Under the pieces are notes generated by a model, which was not told the origin of the DNA, did not search any database, and saw only the letters and a program-made list of their open reading frames with translations. From the NCBI RefSeq assembly GCF_028682175.1, contig NZ_JANHKS010000024.1, forward strand, positions 23,938 through 87,937: a stretch of 64,000 nt of DNA, in the 5' to 3' direction. The stretch comes from Pseudomonas putida. Its GTDB lineage: Bacteria; Pseudomonadota; Gammaproteobacteria; Pseudomonadales; Pseudomonadaceae. Positions 17,680-26,527 of this stretch are shown here, piece after piece. Within the stretch, counting starts at the first letter, position 1. The number at the start of each line of letters is the position of its first letter. The position numbers and the translations under genes are program-made.

Positions 17680-18558
17680 GTGGAATTACATCAACTGCGC
17701 TGCTTCGTCGCAGTGGCCGAGGAGCTGCATTTCGGCCGCGCCGCGATCCGTATGCACATGACTCAGCCGCCCCTGAGCCGACAGGTGCAGTTGCTGGAAC
17801 GGGGGTTGGGGATTCAACTCTTCGAGCGTAATAACCGCTCGGTCAGGCTGACGATCGCGGGGGCGGGATTCCTGCGTGATGCGCGGCATATCCTGGCGTT
17901 TTCCGATCAGGCGGCCGACGGTGCGCGACGCCTGGCACGGGGTGAGGCCGGCAGCCTGACGCTGGGGTTCACAGCGGTCAGCGCCTACCAGATGATTCCC
18001 CAGTTGCTGGCCCGTGCGCAGGAACAGCTGCCGGGTTTGCAATTCACCCTGAGGGAGATGGTGTCCAGCGCGCAACTGGAAGCCCTGGCCGCGCACCGGA
18101 TCGACGTCGCCTTCGTGAGGCAGATCAACGACGCCGACGGGCTCGGTGGGCAGTTGATCAGCCGCGAACCCTTGCTGGTGGTGCTGCCGCACAATCACCC
18201 GCTGGCAAGGGAGACGGCCATTGCCGTGAACGCCCTGGATCAGCAGGCATTCGTGATGTATGCCCCCGACGAAGGCCGCTATTTCTACGATTGCATCGCC
18301 GGCCTGTTCGCCCTGAGCGGGGTGAAGCCGCGCTACGTCTACCACCTGGGGCAGACCCATACGGTGGTCAGCATGGTCAAGGCCGGACTGGGCCTGGCCA
18401 TCGTCCCCGCCTCTGCCGCGCAGCTGCACAGCGAGGGTCTGGTGTTCAAGCCGCTGCTCGATGCGCAACTGCATGCCGAGCTGTACATGGTCTCGCGGCA
18501 CGACAACGACAATCCGGCGTTGCCGGCTTTCAGGCGGCTGGTGGAAGGCCTGAACTGA
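17680..18558 (+). CDS. LysR-family transcriptional regulator (BenM/CatM-like)
   Basis: 292 aa. The N-terminus MELHQLRCFVAVAEELHFGR and the HTH TQPPLSRQVQLLE are typical of the BenM/CatM subgroup, which responds to aromatic or organic-acid intermediates. It is divergent from the MFS transporter, with 134 bases between the starts, and probably controls it. Confidence 0.9.
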   Translation: MELHQLRCFVAVAEELHFGRAAIRMHMTQPPLSRQVQLLERGLGIQLFERNNRSVRLTIAGAGFLRDARHILAFSDQAADGARRLARGEAGSLTLGFTAVSAYQMIPQLLARAQEQLPGLQFTLREMVSSAQLEALAAHRIDVAFVRQINDADGLGGQLISREPLLVVLPHNHPLARETAIAVNALDQQAFVMYAPDEGRYFYDCIAGLFALSGVKPRYVYHLGQTHTVVSMVKAGLGLAIVPASAAQLHSEGLVFKPLLDAQLHAELYMVSRHDNDNPALPAFRRLVEGLN

Positions 18559-18578
18559 CACAGATCCTGGCCGCAGAC

Positions 18579-18710
18579 CGTAGGAGCGCGCTTGCCCGCG
18601 ATCTGCCGGGGACCGGCAGCAAAACCAGACGGCGCAGTTCCTCCAGATACTACGCATCCACCAACGTTGCTGCCGCTTCGCGCCAGATCGCGGGCAAGCG
18701 CGCTCCTACA
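18579..18710. repeat. REPIN with long loop
   Basis: Inverted REP units of the GTAGGAGCGCGCTTGCCCGCGATC family separated by about 80 bases. The rest of 18559-18903 is an AT-rich stretch (18770-18900) likely to hold the porin promoter. Confidence 0.85.
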
Positions 18711-18903
18711 GACTTCGGCCAGGTGCCGATCGAGATCGTCCAGGAACAATGACCTACGACGATAGTCGCAATCGCCAAAATGAATTAACTAGTCGGTACA
18801 TAAATATGTTTTCATATCGCCCGCTTTTGAGCGCGCCTGCGCATACCCCTTCTTTTGCCGCCCTCGCCCCTGGGGGTGGTCTTATGTAATTTCAGGTTTC
18901 TTG

Positions 18904-20214
18904 ATGAGCACTCCTTCGCATTTCTTCGCAGATTCCGGCTCGCGCCGTGGGTTTTCTACGGCGCTGGTCGTCGGTTCCATGTTGGCAATGGCGGCGTCTG
19001 CGCCGGTTATCGCCGATGACTGGATGGACCGCTCGACCATGACCGGCGATTGGAATGGCAACCGTACGCGCCTGGCGGAACAAGGGGTCAAGCTCACCGG
19101 AGACTACAGCGGCGAGACCGTCTATAACGCCCACGGCGGCAAGCAGCGCGGCACCCGTTACTCGCAGAACGTCAAGCTGGGTGCGCAGTTCGACCTGGGC
19201 AAGCTGCTGGACCTGGAAAGCGGCGGCAAGGTGCAGTTGACCATCAACGACCGACGCGGCAACGACGGCTCGGGCGATCTGGTGGGCAACCGCCTGCCGG
19301 TGCAGGAAAACTACGGCGGGCTGTACACGCGCCTGACCGAACTGAGCTATGAGAACACCCTGTTCACGCCGGCCTTGAACGTCAAGCTGGGCTACATGGC
19401 CATGGGCAACGACCTGGGCGGGCTGTCCAGCGGCATCCTGTGCAACTTCATGAACGCCGGTTTCTGCGGCCACCCGCTGGCGATGTCCGGCGGCAGCGGC
19501 TGGAGCAACTACCCCAACGCGCACCTGGGCGGCATGGCCAAGTACCGCTTCACGCCGAATTTCGCCGTGCAGGTCGCCGCCTTCAAGGTCGATGCCGCAA
19601 GCAACGGCAATTCCAGCCGCGCCTGGCACGTCACCCCCAAGGACAGCACCGGCAACATCCTGCCCATCGAAGCGATCTACAACGTGCTCGGCGACATGCC
19701 CGGCGAGTACCGCGTCGGTTACTACTACGACACCTCTGACGCGCCGCGTATCGGCACCAACAAGGAAGTCGCCGGCCGCGAAGGCTCGTATTTCCTGATG
19801 GACCAGGCCGTGTGGAATTCCGATGAGGTGAGCGGTCGCAACGTGCATGTGTTCGGTCAGTTCTCCAATGCCAGCGCAGCCGCCGCGCCGTTTCGTCGCT
19901 GGTACTCGACCGGTCTGGCGTTGAAAAAGCCGTTCGTGTCGCGCCCCAATGACACCGTCGCCATCGGCTATGGTCGCGCAGTCTTCAACTCCCGCAGCCG
20001 CGACGTGCAGGAAAATGCCGCGCTGGCCAACGGTCAGGACTTCCCCGACCTGGCCAGTGGCGAAGGCCTGGTGGAGATGACCTACGGCGCACAAGTGACG
20101 CCGTGGCTGACCTTGCGCCCGTCGGTGCAGTACATCATCGAGCCCGGCGCGTTCTATGGCGAGAACATCGACAACACCTTGATCGTCGGTTTGCAGGTCA
20201 AGGCCACGTTGTAA
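18904..20214 (+). CDS. OprB-family carbohydrate-selective porin
   Basis: 436 aa. A signal peptide (hydrophobic run ALVVGSMLAMAASAPVIA) is followed by DDWMDRSTMTGDWNGNRTRLAEQGV, the recognisable N-terminus of OprB porins, and a beta-rich outer-membrane barrel ending VGLQVKATL. A TTG directly precedes the ATG; I use the ATG. Family members let glucose and other sugars cross the outer membrane. No glucose-uptake operon is adjacent, so it is a stand-alone paralogue. Confidence 0.87.
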   Translation: MSTPSHFFADSGSRRGFSTALVVGSMLAMAASAPVIADDWMDRSTMTGDWNGNRTRLAEQGVKLTGDYSGETVYNAHGGKQRGTRYSQNVKLGAQFDLGKLLDLESGGKVQLTINDRRGNDGSGDLVGNRLPVQENYGGLYTRLTELSYENTLFTPALNVKLGYMAMGNDLGGLSSGILCNFMNAGFCGHPLAMSGGSGWSNYPNAHLGGMAKYRFTPNFAVQVAAFKVDAASNGNSSRAWHVTPKDSTGNILPIEAIYNVLGDMPGEYRVGYYYDTSDAPRIGTNKEVAGREGSYFLMDQAVWNSDEVSGRNVHVFGQFSNASAAAAPFRRWYSTGLALKKPFVSRPNDTVAIGYGRAVFNSRSRDVQENAALANGQDFPDLASGEGLVEMTYGAQVTPWLTLRPSVQYIIEPGAFYGENIDNTLIVGLQVKATL

Positions 20215-20222
20215 CGCCTGCC

Positions 20223-20433
20223 CCGTAGCAGCCTTGGCCGGGCGGCGTTCCGCTTGCCGGCGACGGCGGTCTGAAGATCGCTCCCGCGGGCAAGCCCGGC
20301 TGCTACGGGGGCGTGGTTGCCTGCGGGATTCGAGGTCGACCTCAGACCCGTAGCAGCACGGCTTGCCGGCGGGGACGGCCGCAAGATCGCCCTCGCTGGC
20401 AAGCGGAACGCCGCCCGGCCGTACTGCTACGGG
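20223..20433. repeat. REP array downstream of the porin gene
   Basis: Four family-A REP arms in two inverted pairs fill the convergent gap between the porin and LysR genes. The rightmost arm supplies the TAG stop of the LysR gene on the minus strand. Confidence 0.85.
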
Positions 20434-21332
20434 TTCGTCGGGGCCGGAAGACCGCCCAGCAACGCGGCCACGTAATCGACGAACACCCGCGCCTTGGCGC
20501 TGCTCATGCGTCCTGCGGGAAAGACCGCCCACAGGTCGATGGGAGGCAGCGTCCAGTCGTCGAGCACGGTGACCACTTCACCGCTCGCCAGCTCCGGGGC
20601 GAACATCCATTCCGAGGCCATTACCAGTCCCAGATTGGCGCGCACCGCCGCTCGCACCCCTTCCGCCGCCGTCACCCGCAAGCGCCCTATGGGCGATGCA
20701 TTGCACACCTCATCCCCTCGGCGCATCTGCCAGTTGTTGCCACCACTGCCCCGGCTGTAGACCACCGACTGATGGTGTTCCAGATCCCGCGGATGACTCG
20801 GCGTGCCGTAGCATTCAAGGTAAGCGGGTGTGGCAATGATCCGACGCTTGCCCCGGGCGATGCGCCTGGCCGTCATCGAAGAATCGTCCAGGTCACCCAT
20901 GCGCAGGGAAACGTCGATGCCCTCTTCCACCAGATCGACGCTGCGATCATCCAGCACCACGTCGATTTCCAATTGTGGATGCTGAGCCAGCAACGGCCCC
21001 AGATACGGCACCACGTGCATGCTGGCGAAGGTCACGGCGGCGCTGACCCGCAGGCGCCCGGTAAACCCCGAACCTGCCCCGCGCACGGCGGCATCGGCTT
21101 CGTCGGCCTGATCGATGGCCCTGCGGGCAGCGTCGTAGTAGGTCTGCCCGGCTTCAGTCGGCGTCAGGCCCCGGGTGGTGCGCAGCAACAGGCGCGTGCC
21201 CAGGTTTTCCTCGAGCGCCGCGATGGACTTCGACACCGCCGGCTGCCCGACGCCCAGGCGTTTCGCAGCGGCGGAAAACGAGCCGGTTTCCACAGCGCAG
21301 ATAAAGGTTTGCATCGCGGCCAGGCGATCCAT
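20427..21332 (-). CDS. LysR-family transcriptional regulator
   Basis: 301 aa from the ATG at 21332 (MDRLAAMQTFICAVETGSFS, the usual LysR N-terminus); the frame extends further upstream without homology. The HTH is AAKRLGVGQPAVSKSIAALE. It lies 81 bases downstream of the peroxiredoxin-like gene on the same strand and may be co-transcribed with it. The C-terminus ends CCG TAG inside a REP. Confidence 0.9.
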   Translation of the reverse strand: MDRLAAMQTFICAVETGSFSAAAKRLGVGQPAVSKSIAALEENLGTRLLLRTTRGLTPTEAGQTYYDAARRAIDQADEADAAVRGAGSGFTGRLRVSAAVTFASMHVVPYLGPLLAQHPQLEIDVVLDDRSVDLVEEGIDVSLRMGDLDDSSMTARRIARGKRRIIATPAYLECYGTPSHPRDLEHHQSVVYSRGSGGNNWQMRRGDEVCNASPIGRLRVTAAEGVRAAVRANLGLVMASEWMFAPELASGEVVTVLDDWTLPPIDLWAVFPAGRMSSAKARVFVDYVAALLGGLPAPTNP

Positions 21333-21413
21333 CGACACTCCTCGGCAAGACTCAAGACAGATCAATACGCAAGAGGCCGCCACAACAGTGACGGCCCGGT
21401 TGCATTGCAGGTT

Positions 21414-22070
21414 TCAGCCACGCAGCGCGGGCAGCAAATCAGTGGGTTCCGGGCGCTGAGTGTAATCCGGATTGACTTCGGCGTATGCGATCACGCCATC
21501 CTGGCCAATCACGAAACGGCCCGGCATCGGCAGCACCCAGGCGTCGTCATCGTTGAACACCGGCAGATCATTGCCAAACCCCTTGTACAGGTCGATCAGG
21601 TAATCCGGCAGTTTGAAACGCAGGCCGAAGGCTTCGGCGACGCGGCTTTTGACGTCACTGAGAATCGGGAAGCTCAGGTGATTCTGGCGCACGGACTTGC
21701 GGCTGTTGACGCGGGTCTGCGGAGAGATCGCCACCAGATTCGCGCCCAGCTCGCGGTACTGCGGCAGTGCCTCTTCCAGCGCTTGCAGCTCCATGTTGCA
21801 GTACGGGCACCACACACCCCGATAAAAGCTGATGACCAACGGCCCCTTGGCCAGCAGTTCGGCGGAAGATACCGGGTTGCCGTCCGGGTCGTTCAGGGTG
21901 AAGACCGGCGCCTTGTCACCGACTTTAAGGGTGCGCAGGGCTTGGCCCGAGGCGATCAGTTCGTCGGTTGCACGCTTCATGATCGCGTGCACCGGCGCGG
22001 GGGCGTTGTAAGGCGGTTTGCCGGCGACGAAATCGGCTTTGAAGGCATCGAGTCTTACTTGCAGGGTCAT
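21414..22070 (-). CDS. peroxiredoxin-like AhpC/TSA-family protein
   Basis: 218 aa from the ATG at 22070, preceded by AAGGA. The thioredoxin fold includes YRGVWCPYCN with C88 and C91, the family's redox pair, after VGDKAPVFTLNDPDG. Upstream residues add a helical N-terminal extension of about 45 aa common in this subgroup. It probably reduces peroxides or acts as a thiol reductase in the cytoplasm; no signal peptide is seen. The following LysR gene may be its regulator. Confidence 0.85.
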   Translation of the reverse strand: MTLQVRLDAFKADFVAGKPPYNAPAPVHAIMKRATDELIASGQALRTLKVGDKAPVFTLNDPDGNPVSSAELLAKGPLVISFYRGVWCPYCNMELQALEEALPQYRELGANLVAISPQTRVNSRKSVRQNHLSFPILSDVKSRVAEAFGLRFKLPDYLIDLYKGFGNDLPVFNDDDAWVLPMPGRFVIGQDGVIAYAEVNPDYTQRPEPTDLLPALRG

Positions 22071-22418
22071 GGCGGTATTCCTTGTAGAGGGTGAGGGTTT
22101 CGACGTCGTCATCCTCTCAATCCGCCTGCCCGCCCAGAAGACGGGGCCGGGTGATAACAGCCATTCCTGAGGGGACTGGCTGGAAGGTGCTTGTCTGCAA
22201 GAGCTTTCATGGATGGAATCTTGTCAATGCAAGGCGTGAATCGAGCAGAATGGTGGTAAGGCAACTGAGGCAGGATGCAGTTGGTCACAGTGTTTTTTGC
22301 CCACATCATTGCAAAAAGCTGCCATCACACTGCAACCTCCGCAGATTCTGTCGCTCAGACTATTTCGATACTGACAAAATCGCGCATCATGGCCGCAGCC
22401 AGTTCAAGGGAGATCCAC

Positions 22419-23273
22419 ATGCGCTTCACCTCATTCACTACAGGTCTTGCAGCCTTGTCATCGCTGCTGATGTTGACCGGGACCGCGCTGGCCAGCGAAG
22501 AAACGCAACTGATCCAGTCCATCAATACTTTCCGCAGCCAGGCCCAGCCTTGCGCCAACGTGGTGTCGCAGGAACTCCCTCCCCTGACCGCCGACCCGCG
22601 CCTGAACCTGCCGGCCACTGGCAGCGTCGATCTGCAACAAGTGCTGGCCCGGGCCTCGTATCCGATGGTGACGGTGCAGGCGATTTCACTGTCCGGCCCC
22701 CGGGATGCGCAGTCGGCCATGAAGGCGGTGCAGGAAAGCTTCTGCCAGGTGGTGCTCGATCCGCAATTCGTCGATGTGGGTGTCAGCCGTGTCGACCGTG
22801 ACTGGCGCATCGTACTGGCGCGGCCGCTGCTGGCAGGCGGGCTGGGCAACTCCCAGGCTGAAGGGCAGAAACTGCTCGGGCTGATCAACGCCGCCCGCAG
22901 CGTGCCCCATCAATGTGGCGGGCAGCCTTACGGCCCTGCTTCGCCCTTGACCTGGAACGACAGCCTGGCCAGCGCGGCCGAGGGCCACACCCGCTCGATG
23001 GCCAACAACAACTACTTCGACCACAAGGGCCGCAACGGCGGAACGCCGGGGGACCGGGCTGAACTGGCGGGCTACATCGGCCAGCAGATCGGCGAAAACA
23101 TCGCCGCAGGCCAGGACAGCGCCCGCAAAGTGGTCGAAGGCTGGCTGGCAAGCCCCGGCCATTGCGCCAACCTCATGAACCCGGCGTACCGCGAACTGGG
23201 CGCGTCCTATGCGACCGATCCCAAGAGCGATGCGGGGATTTACTGGACGGCGATGTTTGGGGTGCAGCAGTAA
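22419..23273 (+). CDS. exported CAP/SCP-domain protein
   Basis: 284 aa from the ATG at 22419 with AAGGGAG upstream. Signal peptide residues 1-26 (ending GTALAS). The CAP domain occupies the C-terminal half with HTRSMANNNYFDHKGRNG, GENIAAGQ and WLASPGHCANLMNPAY, the conserved His/Glu cavity motifs. The N-terminal 120 residues are unassigned and contain two Cys likely to form a disulfide. Bacterial CAP proteins are secreted but poorly understood. It neighbours two other exported wall-related genes. Confidence 0.85.
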   Translation: MRFTSFTTGLAALSSLLMLTGTALASEETQLIQSINTFRSQAQPCANVVSQELPPLTADPRLNLPATGSVDLQQVLARASYPMVTVQAISLSGPRDAQSAMKAVQESFCQVVLDPQFVDVGVSRVDRDWRIVLARPLLAGGLGNSQAEGQKLLGLINAARSVPHQCGGQPYGPASPLTWNDSLASAAEGHTRSMANNNYFDHKGRNGGTPGDRAELAGYIGQQIGENIAAGQDSARKVVEGWLASPGHCANLMNPAYRELGASYATDPKSDAGIYWTAMFGVQQ

Positions 23274-23289
23274 CGGGTTCACCCTCTAG

Positions 23290-23372
23290 ACCGCTCCCGC
23301 GGGCAAGCCCGGCTGCTACGGGGATTGGGGCGTTCCCAGGATTTGTGTCTGACCCCGGACTGCTACGGAGAA
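23290..23372. repeat. degenerate REP units
   Basis: One good family-A arm (23290-23330) and a partial one (about 23355-23371) between convergent genes. Confidence 0.7.
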
Positions 23373-23392
23373 TTGGGATCGAAGCGCTCCCC

Positions 23393-24016
23393 TCACTTCG
23401 CCTTGCCGTCCCTGGGCTTGTAGAACAGGAACTTCCCGGTTTCGGCGGTCTTGATGTACTCGCTGGCCCAGTCTGGCTTGACGTTGCGGTCGTGGAAGTA
23501 CATCGCGCCTTTGGTGCGGTCGGTCAGTTGCTGGTTGAGGGCCTTGCGGGCGATTTCCTTGGAGGCGGCGTAGCGATCATCTTCCTTGACCTGATCGGAG
23601 CGCCCGTCGCACCACCAGGAAAACTGACAGGCCTTTTTCTCAACACCCTGCTTGACCACTGCGCAGATGGTGTCTGGATACCCTTCATGGCCAAGGCGAT
23701 TGAGCACCACGCTGGCCACCCCTTCCATGTCCGCATCGCTGCCACCCTTGGCTTCCCAATAGATGGTGCGCGACAGGCACACCAGCGCGTCATCGACGGG
23801 CTGCACGCCAGCGGGGTCCACGGCCTGGGCTTCGGATTTGGTAATGGTTTCGCTCTTGGGCACTGGTGATGTGGGGCCGTCCTTTTCCGCAGCTTTTTCT
23901 TCCAGTACCTGAGCCTTGCTGACCACGGCCTCAGGTTGCGGGGTGGCGTCGGCGGCCAGCACGGAGCTTGCCAACAGCGTCAGCAACAGGCCGGTAAACA
24001 GAGAAGTGAGGCGCAT
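23393..24016 (-). CDS. exported SleB-type cell wall hydrolase
   Basis: 207 aa with a signal peptide (MRLTSLFTGLLLTLLASSVLA), a low-complexity linker of about 55 residues, then a Hydrolase_2/SleB domain. The domain's catalytic Glu is in RTIYWEAKGG, and the ...CQFSWWCDG motif follows. The family cleaves peptidoglycan, so it should act in the periplasm. A phage-type member of the same family occurs at 61867-62304. Confidence 0.85.
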   Translation of the reverse strand: MRLTSLFTGLLLTLLASSVLAADATPQPEAVVSKAQVLEEKAAEKDGPTSPVPKSETITKSEAQAVDPAGVQPVDDALVCLSRTIYWEAKGGSDADMEGVASVVLNRLGHEGYPDTICAVVKQGVEKKACQFSWWCDGRSDQVKEDDRYAASKEIARKALNQQLTDRTKGAMYFHDRNVKPDWASEYIKTAETGKFLFYKPRDGKAK

Positions 24017-24316
24017 CGTCGAACCTTCTTTGCGAGGCCGATCATTCCTGCACCCGTGTCACGCCTGCGGTGCCATTTCAAGGCTCGCCAGGCAGCAACG
24101 CACGGAACATCGCAAGCTGTCTTCGACAAGTTATGGGTTGTTATGAATGGAACGCCGAACAGCAAGCGCAACTGTAAAACAAGTCGCTGGGAGCAGCATA
24201 GTGGCCCTTTGGCTTTATGCAATGGGCGCGTGACATCGGGATCACTGAGGCTTGCCAAACACGGGTGTGGTTGAGGATATTGGCGGCTACCTTCACAGCC
24301 CGTGCAGTGCCTGCCG

Positions 24317-24988
24317 ATGCCGTTCAAACCGTGGATTCTGCCAGCGCTGATGCTCTGCACAAACCTTGCGTGTGCAGCCTCCCCGCCCTCGCTGCAAGCG
24401 GCCTTGCAACAGGCCGCGCCGGATGCCGACCCCAAGGTGATCGAGCTTGCAGTGCAGTCGGCACAATGCCGCGCCGGGCAAACCCCGCTTGAGCCGACAC
24501 GCCTGGCGGTCATCGATTACTCGTTGCCCTCCACGACGCCGCGCCTGTGGGTATTCGACCTGCCCAAGCGCAGCCTGCTGTTTCGCGAGCTGGTGGCCCA
24601 CGGGCGCAACAGCGGCGAAAACCTGGCCACGCATTTCTCCAACGAGTCGCAAAGTCTTGCGTCTAGCATCGGCCTGTACAGCACGCGCGAACCCTACACC
24701 GGGCGCAACGGCTATTCCCTGCGCATGGACGGCCTGGAGCCGGGCTTCAATGACCGGGCGTTCGAACGGGATGTGGTGATTCACGGGGCCGATTACGTCA
24801 GCGATGCCTTCGCCCGCGAGAATGGCCGGCTCGGCAGAAGCCACGGCTGCCCCGCTGTGGGAAGCGCCGTGGCCAGGCCCTTGATCGATACCCTGAAAGA
24901 CGGGCAACTGCTGTTCATCTACTACCCCGACGCGCAGTGGCTCAAGTCATCGACCTTCATCCACTGCGCGCCAACGCATCAGCCCTGA
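24317..24988 (+). CDS. exported L,D-transpeptidase-like catalytic domain protein
   Basis: 223 aa from the ATG at 24317; an ATG at 24302 is also possible. Signal sequence (WILPALMLCTNLACA). The motif HGADYVS...GRSHGCPAV carries the conserved His and the catalytic Cys of the murein L,D-transpeptidase catalytic domain family. Probably acts on peptidoglycan in the periplasm. Its last 10 bases overlap the convergent symporter gene. Confidence 0.8.
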   Translation: MPFKPWILPALMLCTNLACAASPPSLQAALQQAAPDADPKVIELAVQSAQCRAGQTPLEPTRLAVIDYSLPSTTPRLWVFDLPKRSLLFRELVAHGRNSGENLATHFSNESQSLASSIGLYSTREPYTGRNGYSLRMDGLEPGFNDRAFERDVVIHGADYVSDAFARENGRLGRSHGCPAVGSAVARPLIDTLKDGQLLFIYYPDAQWLKSSTFIHCAPTHQP

Positions 24989-26319
24989 GAAACGCTCCCC
25001 AGCGCAGGCCGAAGCCCCGTTGACGACGATGGTGCTTTCTCGACAGGCTGCGGCTGCGCGACAGGCTCAGGCTCGCCGTTGAGGGCACGGTGCATCTTCG
25101 CGGTGTCCAGCGCCCCGACCCACTTGGCGATGGCCATGGTGCCGACGCCGTTGCCAATGGTGTTGGTGATCGCACGCGCCTCGGACATGAAGCGGTCCAC
25201 GCCCAGCAGCAAGACCATCCCGGCCACCGGAATCGTGCCCAGCGATGCCAGGGTTGCAGCCAGGATGATGAAGCCCGAACCGGTCACCCCCGCCGAGCCC
25301 TTGGAGGTGAACATCAATACCGCCAGCACGATCAACTGGTCGGTCAGGGTCAGCGGCGTGTTGGTGGCCTGGGCAATGAAGATCGCCGCGATGGTGTAGT
25401 AGATCGCCTGGCCGTCGGGGTTGAAGGTCAGACCCGAGGGAATGATCATCCCGGCCACCGGCTTGGACACCCCGGCCTTTTCCATCTTGGAAATCATCTG
25501 CGGCAGCACCGACTCCGAAGAACTGGTGCCGAGCACGGTGAACAGTTCTTCCTTGATGAAACGCAGGAATTTCCACAGGCTGAAACCGCTGTAGCGGCAG
25601 ATCGGTCCGAGCACGAAGATCACGAACAGCGCGCAGGTCAGGTAGACACACGCCATCAGCTTGCCCAGGGAGAACAGCGAGCCGAAGCCGTACTTGCCGA
25701 TGGTGAACGCAATCGCCCCGAACGCGCCGATCGGTGCCAGGCGCATGACCATGTTGACGATGCGAAACATGCCCTGCATCAGGCTGTCCAGCGCATCGAC
25801 GAACACCTTGCCGCGCGGCCCGACCTGCGCCAGCGCCACGCCCAGCAGGATCGAGAACAGCAGGATCTGCAGCACGTTGCCCTTGGCGAACGCATCGACG
25901 ATGGTGTCGGGGATGATGTTCATGACGAAGTCCATGAACGAGTCATGCTTGACCGCTGCGGTGTAGGTGGCAAGGCTCGAGGTGTCCAGCGTCGCGACGT
26001 CGATGTTCATCCCGGCGCCGGGCTTGAACACGTCGACCACGATCAGTCCGACCACCAGCGCAAGGGTCGAGACCACCTCGAAATACAGCAGCGCGCGAAA
26101 ACCCACGCGCCCCAGTTCTTTCATGCTTTCCATGCGCGCGATGCCCGACACCACGGTGAGGAAAATCACCGGGGCCAGCAGCATCTTGATGAGTTTGATG
26201 AAGGCATCGCCCAGGGGTTTGAGCGAGGCAGCGGTGTCGGGAACCAGCACGCCGACGATGGCGCCGAGGATCACCGCGATGAGCACTTGGACATAGAGCT
26301 TGGACAGGATTCTTTTCAT
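24979..26319 (-). CDS. dicarboxylate/amino acid:cation symporter (DctA-like)
   Basis: 446 aa, about 8 hydrophobic segments and the DAACS-family core: a serine-rich hairpin TSSSESVLP, then IPSGLTFNPDGQAIYYT and TSKGSAGVTGSG. The second motif departs from the usual PTGYSFNLDG of DctA, so substrate preference may differ. The tail of about 30 residues is Pro/Gln/Ser-rich. It lies downstream of a tartrate/D-malate dehydrogenase gene on the same strand, which suggests that the transporter imports that hydroxy-acid. A perfect 38-bp inverted repeat lies between the two genes. Confidence 0.85.
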   Translation of the reverse strand: MKRILSKLYVQVLIAVILGAIVGVLVPDTAASLKPLGDAFIKLIKMLLAPVIFLTVVSGIARMESMKELGRVGFRALLYFEVVSTLALVVGLIVVDVFKPGAGMNIDVATLDTSSLATYTAAVKHDSFMDFVMNIIPDTIVDAFAKGNVLQILLFSILLGVALAQVGPRGKVFVDALDSLMQGMFRIVNMVMRLAPIGAFGAIAFTIGKYGFGSLFSLGKLMACVYLTCALFVIFVLGPICRYSGFSLWKFLRFIKEELFTVLGTSSSESVLPQMISKMEKAGVSKPVAGMIIPSGLTFNPDGQAIYYTIAAIFIAQATNTPLTLTDQLIVLAVLMFTSKGSAGVTGSGFIILAATLASLGTIPVAGMVLLLGVDRFMSEARAITNTIGNGVGTMAIAKWVGALDTAKMHRALNGEPEPVAQPQPVEKAPSSSTGLRPALGSVSQG

Positions 26320-26381
26320 GACAGGGCCCTGATTTTTTATTGTTGTCAGGAATAGCTGAGGTCAGGCCGAAGCCCAGTCTC

Positions 26382-26498
26382 TGTAGGAGCGCGCTTGCTC
26401 TGGGCGGCATTCCGACGATGACATAGTGTCAGCCAACTCATTCGTTGCAGACCTACCGCAATCGTCGGAATGCCGCCCAGAGCAAGCGCGCTCCTACA
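26382..26498. repeat. perfect 38-bp inverted repeat (extended REPIN)
   Basis: Arms 26382-26419 and 26461-26498 are exact reverse complements, separated by 41 bases. The outer ends are REP-like (TGTAGGAGCGCGCTTGCTC), but identity extends 19 bases into non-REP sequence. It sits in the leader of the symporter gene, downstream of the dehydrogenase gene. Confidence 0.93.
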
Positions 26499-26527
26499 AT
26501 CAGCATCGGTGTAGCCTGTGATTCGAA

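Noticed and set aside
20313..22094. 593-aa plus-strand open frame
   Set aside because: Shadow running across the LysR and peroxiredoxin genes and a REP array; no recognisable protein.
25090..26355. 421-aa plus-strand frame rich in His and Asp
   Set aside because: Antisense to the symporter gene, same artefact.
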